Source of the DNA: Eubacterium sp. CAG:248
GTDB lineage: Bacteria; Bacillota; Clostridia; Lachnospirales; Lachnospiraceae
Assembly: GCA_000436475.1 (NCBI GenBank)
Contig: FR886206.1
Location: 261-12,578 of the forward strand
Length of the DNA: 12,318 nt
Direction: 5' to 3'
Positions 6,617 to 12,318 of the stretch are shown in pieces. Under the pieces are notes generated by a model. The model had not been told where the DNA came from and did no database searches. It worked only from the letters and a program-made list of their open reading frames with translations. Both the position numbers and the translations under genes were made by a program. The first letter of the stretch is position 1; each line of letters begins with the position of its first letter.

Positions 6617-6648
6617 TTGACAATCCAAAGAATATATGGCAGTATATA
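6617..6648 (+). promoter_or_regulatory. Possible promoter of the membrane-protein gene
   Basis: A perfect TTGACA (6617-6622) precedes TATATA (6643-6648) at a long 20-base spacing. TTGACAA (6617-6623) is also the inverted copy of TTGTCAA at 6560-6566. It is placed sensibly for the gene starting at 6719, but the spacing makes the call weak. Confidence 0.35.
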
Positions 6649-6705
6649 AAATGTAAGAATTAATAAAGATTTTTGCAAGGTGAAAGCCGGTATTATTAAG
6701 ATTGG

Positions 6706-6711
6706 AAGGAG
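6706..6711 (+). promoter_or_regulatory. Ribosome binding site that decides a TTG start
   Basis: AAGGAG stands seven bases before the in-frame TTG at 6719. The alternative upstream GTG at 6680 only has an AAGG that overlaps it, too close to serve. Confidence 0.65.
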
Positions 6712-6718
6712 ATTAGTT

Positions 6719-8386
6719 TTGAAAAAAGGATTAAAAGGGATTAAGGCCGTGGCATTTGTCGTTGTAGCAGTGGTAGCAGCATTATACTATTATATTGAGC
6801 TTCCTGCGATAAATATACATTCGCCGGGCTTCTGGAAGTTTATAATATTTGTGATGCTTATAGTAACTGTTGAAGTATGGCTTATGAATCATAGAAAAGC
6901 AGCCGGAGGCGGAAGGTATAGAGGAAATATTTCTGCAAAGGAGTTCTTTAGCGATTTTAAGACACAGGCGGGTTCTGTTCTTTTTAAAACTGCATTTGTG
7001 TGTACAGTTATTCTTGTTGTTTTATATGTTGCTGGAAATATTCTTTCATCACCTGTCATCAATGCATCTAAGTATCAGCAGCTTCTTAAGGTGGAAACAA
7101 GGAATTTTACTGATGATATTAAAGAGGTATCATATGACAAAATTCCACTGCTTGATAAAGATTCAGCCTCTATTATAGGAACTAGAGTTATGGGTACTAT
7201 GGTGGATATGGTATCGCAGTATGAAGTTGATGATATGTATTCACAGATTAACTATAAAGAAAAACCTGTCAGGGTGACACCATTAAGATATGGCAATCTT
7301 ATAAAGTGGTTTACGAATCATAAGAATGGAATTCCTGCTTATATAAGAATAGATATGACTACGCAGGAGGCAGAATGTGTAAGACTGACAGAAGGAATAA
7401 AATATTCAAAGTCTGATCACTTTTCAAGATATATATACAGACATTTAAGATTTGCATATCCAACATATATTTTCGATGATATTAATTTTGAAATAGATGA
7501 TAATGGAACACCTTACTGGGTATGCCCTGTTAAGAAGTATAATATCGGATTGTTTGGTGGACAGACAGTAGGAAGAGTTGTTTTATGCAATGCTGTTACA
7601 GGTGAAATGACAGATTATTCAGTTGATGAGGTGCCAACATGGGTGGATAAGGTATATTCAGCAGAGCTTCTTATTGACCTGTATGATTATAACGGAAGTC
7701 TTAAGCATGGATTTATAAATAGTGTATTAAGCCAGAAGGATTGCCTCAAGACAACAGATGGATACAATTATATTGCACTTGAGGATGATGTATGGGTATA
7801 TACAGGCATAACATCAGTTGGTCAGGATAATTCTAATGTTGGATTTGTTCTTATGAACCAGCGTACTATGGAAACAAGATATTATGAGGTATCAGGTGCC
7901 GAAGAATATTCAGCTATGGATTCAGCTAAGGGAAGGGTGCAGAATCTTGGATATACAGCTACATTTCCTCTTATTATCAACATAAGTGGACAGCCAACAT
8001 ATTTTATGGCACTAAAAGATGGTGCAGGTCTTGTTAAGTCATATGCCATGCTTAACATAGAAAAGTATCAGAATGTTGCTATAGGTGATTCGGTTCTGCA
8101 GTGTGAATCTAATTATATTAAACTTCTTAAAGATAATGGAATAGTAGAGGAGCAGCAGCCAGAGGTAAAAGAAACAAAAAAAGTAAAAGATATAATATCA
8201 AAAATAATGCCGGTTGTTATTGATGGAAATACACATATGTATATTATGTTAAGCCAAAATGACAGCATATATGATGTGGATGTTTCAAAATATGTGGATA
8301 TTATAAAATATTCAGAAGGTATGGAAATAACGCTTGAATATACTATGGATTCACGGCTTAATAAAGTAGTTGGAATCATAAAATAA
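6719..8386 (+). CDS. Conserved-looking membrane protein of unknown function
   Basis: I do not recognise the family. With the TTG start at 6719 the product has 555 residues. It has three predicted membrane helices: about 10-26 (AVAFVVVAVVAALYYYI), 39-56 (FWKFIIFVMLIVTVEVW) and 89-110. A roughly 440-residue, largely hydrophilic domain follows. Two stretches look alike in style: around 265-315 (TPYWVCPVKKYN, then VVLCNAVTGEMTDY) and around 425-455 (QPTYFMALKDGAG, then SYAMLNIEKYQN). They alternate strand-like segments as PepSY-like or beta-propeller domains do, but this is only an impression. The C-terminal 60 residues, after a charged Glu/Lys linker at about 480-500, may be a separate small domain. 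A GTG at 6680 would add 13 residues. The gene stands alone downstream of the repeat element, with no clear terminator after it. Confidence 0.75.
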   Translation: MKKGLKGIKAVAFVVVAVVAALYYYIELPAINIHSPGFWKFIIFVMLIVTVEVWLMNHRKAAGGGRYRGNISAKEFFSDFKTQAGSVLFKTAFVCTVILVVLYVAGNILSSPVINASKYQQLLKVETRNFTDDIKEVSYDKIPLLDKDSASIIGTRVMGTMVDMVSQYEVDDMYSQINYKEKPVRVTPLRYGNLIKWFTNHKNGIPAYIRIDMTTQEAECVRLTEGIKYSKSDHFSRYIYRHLRFAYPTYIFDDINFEIDDNGTPYWVCPVKKYNIGLFGGQTVGRVVLCNAVTGEMTDYSVDEVPTWVDKVYSAELLIDLYDYNGSLKHGFINSVLSQKDCLKTTDGYNYIALEDDVWVYTGITSVGQDNSNVGFVLMNQRTMETRYYEVSGAEEYSAMDSAKGRVQNLGYTATFPLIINISGQPTYFMALKDGAGLVKSYAMLNIEKYQNVAIGDSVLQCESNYIKLLKDNGIVEEQQPEVKETKKVKDIISKIMPVVIDGNTHMYIMLSQNDSIYDVDVSKYVDIIKYSEGMEITLEYTMDSRLNKVVGIIK

Positions 8387-8414
8387 TATAAGTGCATGTT
8401 ATCTGTCATCTTAT

Positions 8415-8444
8415 TTGACATGTTTCGACAGCTGCTTGTATTAT
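8415..8444 (+). promoter_or_regulatory. Near-consensus promoter far upstream of the GH105 gene
   Basis: A perfect TTGACA (8415-8420) and TATTAT (8439-8444) are 18 bases apart; TATAAT at 8442-8447 overlaps the latter at 21 bases. A transcript would start near 8451 and run about 175 bases before the GH105 gene without a credible reading frame. It may be a distal promoter giving a long leader, or the promoter of a small RNA. Confidence 0.5.
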
Positions 8445-8565
8445 AATACAGATATACCGCGCGATATTATCACTGATCATTAAATACGGTTATAAATATT
8501 CAGTGGAAATTAAGTGATTGAATAAAAAAAAGCTGTACTTATTTGGTATTTTATGACAAATAATG

Positions 8566-8595
8566 TTGTAAAATTTACGAAAAGTTGGTACAATT
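8566..8595 (+). promoter_or_regulatory. Proximal promoter of the GH105 gene
   Basis: TTGTAA (8566-8571) and TACAAT (8590-8595) are 18 bases apart, and the -10 box is preceded by TGG, giving an extended -10. The predicted start lies about 25 bases before the gene, just upstream of its AAGGAG. Confidence 0.55.
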
Positions 8596-8627
8596 ATAAC
8601 TAAATTGAATGTATAAGGAGAAAGATA

Positions 8628-9776
8628 ATGGATATTATTGTAAAATACATTGATGAATTGCTTGAGAAAAGCACACCTGATGCACCTATGTGGAACATAG
8701 AAAAGATAAGACAGGGACTTAAGTCTAACTGGAATTATATTGATGGTGTTATGATAAAAGCAGTGCTTCAGATGTATGATGTAACAAAGGATGAGAAGTA
8801 TCTTAAGTTTGCAGATGACTTTATCGATTACAGAGTTCATGAGGATGGAACTATAGAAGGATATAGTATTGGTGAGAAGAATATTGATAACGTCAATGCA
8901 GGAAAGACATTATTTGAGCTGTATGATCTTACAGGAAAAGAAAAGTACAGAAAAGCTATTGATCTTGTATACTCACAGATAGAGATTATGCCAAGATGTA
9001 ATAACGAGGCAAGATCTTTCTGGCATAAGGATATATATCCTAACCAGGTATGGCTTGATGGTATGTATATGGGACAGCCATTTTATCTTGAATATGAGAC
9101 TAAGTTTAATAACAGAAAGAATTATCCTGATATATTTGCACAGTTTAAGTATGTTATTGAAAACATGAGGAATCCACTTAACGGATTATATTATCATGCT
9201 ATAGATGTAAGCAGGGAAGCATTCTGGTGTGATAAAGTAACAGGTTTATCACAGCATTGCTGGTTAAGGGCAAGCGGCTGGTATGCCATGGCTCTTCTTG
9301 ATACGCTTGATAAGATTGATAATTCTGACCACAAGTATGATGCAGAATGTAAGATGCTTGAAGATGCTTTTGTTGATCTTATTAATTCTATGCTTAAGTA
9401 CCAGGATGAGAGCGGTATGTGGTATCAGGTAGTTAACTATGGTGGCATGAAGGATAATTATCTTGAAACAAGTGGAAGCTCGATTATGGCATATGCACTT
9501 CTTAAGGGTGTAAGATTAGGATATCTTCCAGAAAGCTATAGAGAGTATGCTGAAAAGGCTATTGATGGTATATGTGCTAAATACTTAAAGACTGATGAAG
9601 GTGAGATGTCACTTGGTGGTATCTGTCTTGTTGCAGGTCTTGGTGGTAAGGATGAAAGACCAGGAACATATGATTATTATATGTCAGAGCCTATAGTTGA
9701 AGATGATGCAAAGGGTGTTGGTCCATTCCTGCTTGCTTATACAGAAATGTTAACTTATAAGAAGAACAATAAGTAA
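8628..9776 (+). CDS. GH105 unsaturated rhamnogalacturonyl/glucuronyl hydrolase
   Basis: This 382-residue enzyme of glycoside hydrolase family 105 (YteR/YesR type) removes the unsaturated uronic acid left on oligosaccharides by pectin or other polysaccharide lyases. The (alpha/alpha)6-barrel family signature is clear: VWLDGMYMGQPF at about 141-152 with Asp144 as the likely catalytic acid, and TGLSQHCWLRASGWYAMAL at about 205-223. The typical length is 360-390 residues, so the gene is complete. No signal peptide is seen, so it acts in the cytoplasm on imported unsaturated disaccharides. AAGGAG about 12 bases upstream supports ATG 8628. No transporter, lyase or regulator of a pectin locus flanks it; it is a single gene with its own promoter and terminator. 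The precise sugar (rhamnogalacturonan or glycosaminoglycan/ulvan fragments) cannot be decided here. Confidence 0.9.
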   Translation: MDIIVKYIDELLEKSTPDAPMWNIEKIRQGLKSNWNYIDGVMIKAVLQMYDVTKDEKYLKFADDFIDYRVHEDGTIEGYSIGEKNIDNVNAGKTLFELYDLTGKEKYRKAIDLVYSQIEIMPRCNNEARSFWHKDIYPNQVWLDGMYMGQPFYLEYETKFNNRKNYPDIFAQFKYVIENMRNPLNGLYYHAIDVSREAFWCDKVTGLSQHCWLRASGWYAMALLDTLDKIDNSDHKYDAECKMLEDAFVDLINSMLKYQDESGMWYQVVNYGGMKDNYLETSGSSIMAYALLKGVRLGYLPESYREYAEKAIDGICAKYLKTDEGEMSLGGICLVAGLGGKDERPGTYDYYMSEPIVEDDAKGVGPFLLAYTEMLTYKKNNK

Positions 9777-9799
9777 TATAGAATTGTTTATATTCAATG

Positions 9800-9830
9800 G
9801 GGGATCAATATATATTATTGGTCCTCTTTT
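9800..9830 (+). terminator. Rho-independent terminator after the GH105 gene
   Basis: GGGGATCAATA (9800-9810) pairs over 11 bases, two of them G-U wobbles, with TATTGGTCCTC (9816-9826) around a 5-base loop, followed by TTTT. It begins 23 bases after the GH105 stop. Confidence 0.8.
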
Positions 9831-9851
9831 GCTTACATAAAATGCTGTGTT

Positions 9852-9888
9852 GAAAATCAGATTAATATCAGATTTTCCATACGTGGAA
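9852..9888. promoter_or_regulatory. Two abutting palindromes upstream of the second cupin
   Basis: GAAAATC (9852-9858) and GATTTTC (9871-9877) are perfect inverted arms with an inner GAT/ATC pair around TAAT. Overlapping the right arm, TTCCA (9875-9879) and TGGAA (9884-9888) form a second palindrome around TACG. They lie 67-103 bases before the cupin start codon, where an operator would sit. They are alternatives as hairpins because they share three bases. Confidence 0.4.
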
Positions 9889-9954
9889 TTGATGTCTTTG
9901 CACACCTGACACAACTCCTATATGTATAAAACGTGTGCAGAATGGAGGATTATT

Positions 9955-10290
9955 ATGAAACCATATATTACAATGGAAGAGGTTATACAGACACAGGGAG
10001 CAGACAGTAGAACACACAGGTTCCTTACAGAAAAGAATGGGTGCACTAATGGCTGCGCATCAGGAACAACTATATACGCATCAACACAGTTTTCAGACAG
10101 ACCTGGTGTACATGAAGACCAGGAAGGCTTTTATGTTCTTGAGGGAGAAGGCTATGCAAAACTTGATGATCTTGTATTTCCAATAAAGAAAGGTGATTCT
10201 TTTGTGGCGTTAGCTGGTGTTGCCCATACTATAAGGACTAAAGAAGGATGTGAACCGGTTAAAGTGTTCTGGTTTCATAGTGCTAAGTGA
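9955..10290 (+). CDS. Small cupin-domain protein
   Basis: This 111-residue protein is a single cupin barrel. Motif 1 is seen at GVHEDQEGFYVLEGEG (51-66), with His53, Glu57 and neighbouring Asp/Glu as candidate metal ligands. Motif 2 is GDSFVALAGVAHTIR (80-94), with His91. Function and substrate are not evident; it resembles the many small cupins annotated only by fold, and differs clearly from the cupin at the left of the window. GGAGG (9944-9948) fixes the ATG at 9955, removing 11 residues from the longest frame. The J-domain gene begins 21 bases after its stop and no terminator lies between, so the two are probably co-transcribed. Confidence 0.82.
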   Translation: MKPYITMEEVIQTQGADSRTHRFLTEKNGCTNGCASGTTIYASTQFSDRPGVHEDQEGFYVLEGEGYAKLDDLVFPIKKGDSFVALAGVAHTIRTKEGCEPVKVFWFHSAK

Positions 10291-10311
10291 TTATGACTGA
10301 TGGGGTTGCTT

Positions 10312-10812
10312 ATGGATGAAAAGGAATTCGGAATGTTGGAGGAAAAACAGCAGAAGAAGTATCTGTTTAAAGAAAATGTAAGATTGAACGAACTTAAACA
10401 GGAGCTTGAAGCTGACAGGGAACTTATCGATATCCAGAAGGGAATGCTTCATAGACAACAGAAAAAGAACCAGTTGCTGCAAAAACAGCTTGAAAACCAA
10501 AAGATATTTTTTGACCAGAAGTGGGAGATACTTGAGCGCGAGACAAGACAGCTTGCACTTGATAAAGAAAAGTTTAACAGGGAAAAGCTTATGTATCGTG
10601 ACAAGGTTTATCGTGAGGCAAGAAGAAGCATGTCTAATGCGGAAAATGTCAAGATATTTTTCCGTGGAGTAAATGATACCGAATCAGTTAAGAAGCGATA
10701 CAGGGCATTGTTAAAGATATATCATCCGGATAATATGAATGGTGACAATGACCTTGTACTTGCAATTAATGAAGAATATGAAAGATTATTAAGATTTTAC
10801 CTGGGAACATAG
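10312..10812 (+). CDS. Coiled-coil protein with C-terminal J-domain
   Basis: This 166-residue soluble protein is very rich in Lys, Glu, Gln and Leu over residues about 8-108, with the pattern of one long coiled coil. The last 55 residues form a J-domain-like unit: helix II VKKRYRALLKIY, the HPD tripeptide at 138-140, then AINEEYERLLRFY. The HPD motif is what DnaJ proteins use to stimulate the ATPase of Hsp70 (DnaK). Classical DnaJ has the J-domain at the N-terminus; here it is last, and no zinc-finger or substrate domain follows. It may be a specialised co-chaperone or a structural protein, which I cannot settle. The start at 10312 is preferred because GGGG (10302-10305) is well placed; ATG 10300 would add four residues. 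It probably shares a transcript with the cupin. Confidence 0.8.
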   Translation: MDEKEFGMLEEKQQKKYLFKENVRLNELKQELEADRELIDIQKGMLHRQQKKNQLLQKQLENQKIFFDQKWEILERETRQLALDKEKFNREKLMYRDKVYREARRSMSNAENVKIFFRGVNDTESVKKRYRALLKIYHPDNMNGDNDLVLAINEEYERLLRFYLGT

Positions 10813-10861
10813 CGCAAATCTGACAGTAATAGTTATTATTGTTAGGTTTGTGCTTGTTTTT
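10811..10861 (+). terminator. Rho-independent terminator with a 20-bp stem
   Basis: The arms 10811-10830 and 10835-10854 pair over all 20 positions, four of them G-U wobbles, around the loop AGTT. A T-rich tail (TGTTTTT) follows. The left arm overlaps the stop codon of the J-domain gene. Confidence 0.85.
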
Positions 10862-10862
10862 A

Positions 10863-10891
10863 TTGTTGTTATGTAAACTGTGTTGTATAAT
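10863..10891 (+). promoter_or_regulatory. Probable promoter of dapL
   Basis: A perfect TATAAT (10886-10891) is 17 bases from TTGTTG (10863-10868). It would give a leader of about 120 bases. A second TATAAT at 10927-10932 has no good -35. The leader contains an AT-rich inverted repeat (ATATTATA at 10900-10907 with TATAATAT at 10927-10934). Confidence 0.45.
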
Positions 10892-11020
10892 AACAACGGA
10901 TATTATACATACGATATCTATGTGGATATAATATGATGTAAGGATTGAGTGGATTGCAAAGTAATGTAGCAATACTGATACATCAAATATCAAAAGTTAC
11001 TTGGATAAGGAGAGAGAAGA

Positions 11021-12235
11021 ATGTTTAAGATTAATGAAAATTATTTAAAGCTTCCAGGAAGTTATCTGTTTTCTACTATTGCTAAAAAGGTTAACGCGTA
11101 TAGTGCGGCTAATCCGGACAAAGAAATCATAAGGCTTGGTATAGGAGATGTTACACTTCCACTTGCACCAGCAGTTATAGATGCATTACATAAATCAGTG
11201 GACGAGATGGGGCATGCAGAAACATTTCATGGATATGCACCAGATCTTGGTTATGAGTTTTTAAGAAGTGCTATTGTAGAGCACGACTATAAAAAGAGAG
11301 GTGCAGATATATCAGCTGATGAAATATTTATAAGTGACGGAGCTAAATCAGATTCAGGCAATATCGGAGACATCTTCTCAGTTGACAATAAGATTGCAGT
11401 GTGTGATCCTGTATATCCTGTATATGTAGATACTAATGCCATGGCAGGCAGAACAGGCGATTATATACCAGAACAGCAGAAGTGGAGCAATGTTATATAT
11501 ATGCCTTGTACAGCAGAAACTAATTTTGCACCAGAGCTTCCAAAGGAAACTCCAGATATCATATATCTTTGCTTCCCTAACAATCCTACAGGTTCAACTA
11601 TAACAAAGGATGAACTTCAGAAGTGGGTAGACTATGCTAACAAGGTTGGTGCAGTTATTATATATGATGCAGCTTATGAAGCATATATATCAGAAGATAA
11701 TGTGCCACATACTATATATGAATGTGAAGGGGCAAGAACATGTGCTATTGAGCTTCGTTCTTTCTCTAAGAATGCAGGTTTTACGGGTACAAGACTTGGA
11801 TTCACAGTAATACCTAAGGATCTTAAGAGTGGTGATGTTATGCTTCATAGCCTTTGGGCAAGAAGACATGGTACGAAGTTTAATGGTGCACCATATATCA
11901 TCCAGAGAGCAGGTGAAGCTGTATACACAGAAGAAGGACAGAAACAGACAGGAGAGCAGATAGCATATTATATGAACAATGCAAAGACTATACTTGAAGG
12001 CTTAAAGTCAGCTGGCTATACAGTATCAGGTGGTGTCAATGCACCATATATCTGGTTAAAGACTCCTGATAAGATGACTTCATGGGAATTCTTTGATTAC
12101 CTTCTTGAAAATGCTAATGTAGTAGGTACTCCTGGTTCAGGCTTTGGACCAAGTGGTGAGGGATACTTCAGACTGACTGCATTTGGTTCATATGAGAATA
12201 CAGTTAAGGCACTTGATAGAATTAAGGCATTATAA
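11021..12235 (+). CDS. dapL: LL-diaminopimelate aminotransferase
   Basis: This PLP-dependent class I/II aminotransferase makes LL-diaminopimelate directly from tetrahydrodipicolinate and glutamate, bypassing the succinylase and acetylase branches. It feeds lysine and peptidoglycan synthesis in the cytoplasm. The 404-residue length is usual for DapL. Visible signatures are the N-terminal FKINENYLKLPGSYLF, RLGIGDVTLPL (38-48), HGYAPDLGYEFLR (70-82), FPNNPTGS (185-192), YDAAYEAY (215-222), and the PLP-binding Lys250 in SFSKNAGFTGTRLGF. AAGGAGAG upstream supports ATG 11021. It has its own probable promoter and no other lysine gene nearby; no terminator is seen in the 83 bases left in the window. 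Confidence 0.95.
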   Translation: MFKINENYLKLPGSYLFSTIAKKVNAYSAANPDKEIIRLGIGDVTLPLAPAVIDALHKSVDEMGHAETFHGYAPDLGYEFLRSAIVEHDYKKRGADISADEIFISDGAKSDSGNIGDIFSVDNKIAVCDPVYPVYVDTNAMAGRTGDYIPEQQKWSNVIYMPCTAETNFAPELPKETPDIIYLCFPNNPTGSTITKDELQKWVDYANKVGAVIIYDAAYEAYISEDNVPHTIYECEGARTCAIELRSFSKNAGFTGTRLGFTVIPKDLKSGDVMLHSLWARRHGTKFNGAPYIIQRAGEAVYTEEGQKQTGEQIAYYMNNAKTILEGLKSAGYTVSGGVNAPYIWLKTPDKMTSWEFFDYLLENANVVGTPGSGFGPSGEGYFRLTAFGSYENTVKALDRIKAL

Positions 12236-12318
12236 ATTGTGGTTTGGTTAAGTTTGTTGTTTATAAATAGGATCACATTACATTTCAATAGGGAATACAC
12301 AAGGGGCTTGAGTGCAGT

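Noticed and set aside
6287..6620. Two overlapping open frames of 68 and 84 codons across the repeat element
   Set aside because: They run through the direct repeats and hairpins, have no ribosome sites, and their translations repeat the same short phrase because of the DNA repeat. They are frames opened by the repeat, not genes.
8403..8431. Inverted pieces (TGTCA/TGACA, CTGTC/GACAG) after the membrane-protein gene as its terminator
   Set aside because: The stems are 5 bp, overlap one another, and are not followed by a T-run.
8113..8840. Minus-strand frames of 102 and 116 codons around the end of the membrane-protein gene and the start of GH105
   Set aside because: They lie antisense to well-supported genes, their products are biased in composition from AT-rich DNA, and no start signals are seen.
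10900..10934. AT-rich inverted repeat in the dapL leader as a lysine riboswitch
   Set aside because: The leader is too short and lacks the multi-helix core of the lysine aptamer; the repeat consists mostly of alternating A and T.

Overview
The window reads as chromosomal DNA of a low-G+C anaerobic Firmicute, most likely a Lachnospiraceae gut or rumen bacterium. The grounds are strong AGGAGG-type ribosome sites, an AT-rich sequence, a monomeric group B-type [FeFe]-hydrogenase, an LL-diaminopimelate aminotransferase (DapL) and a pectin-type GH105 hydrolase. A pectin user such as Lachnospira eligens would fit, but the species is a guess. Twelve genes can be supported; there are no tRNA, rRNA or CRISPR features.

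Left part (1-3300): a co-directional group of [FeFe]-hydrogenase, Nudix hydrolase and BspA-type leucine-rich-repeat lipoprotein, with gaps of 34 and 5 bases, closed by a strong hairpin terminator. The same terminator can serve a small cupin gene on the opposite strand. The cupin has a good promoter, and the gap upstream of it also holds the start region of the next rightward operon.

Middle (3500-6200): a CAP/SCP-domain lipoprotein and a three-helix membrane protein with a DUF218 (YdcF/SanA-like) domain form a two-gene operon. It collides head-on with a patatin-like phospholipase gene on the minus strand; the two stop codons are separated by one base.

Intergenic island (6260-6533): a 274-base, relatively GC-rich, non-coding element lies between the patatin gene and the next rightward gene. 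It has imperfect 16-base terminal inverted repeats, a flanking TTTATA direct duplication, an internal 39-base direct repeat and a long hairpin near its right end. It looks like a MITE or a dispersed structured repeat. Both termini carry an outward-facing TTGACC box at promoter spacing from AT-rich -10-like sequences just outside. This is the most interesting part of the window.

Right part (6719-12318): a 555-residue membrane protein of unknown function that probably starts at TTG; a GH105 unsaturated glycuronyl hydrolase with its own promoter and terminator; a cupin followed by a coiled-coil protein ending in a J-domain; a 20-bp hairpin terminator; and dapL for lysine and peptidoglycan precursor synthesis. 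No terminator is visible after dapL before the window ends.

The genes are mostly ordinary housekeeping and envelope functions in short operons. They do not form one pathway, and I see no defence system, prophage or conjugative module.
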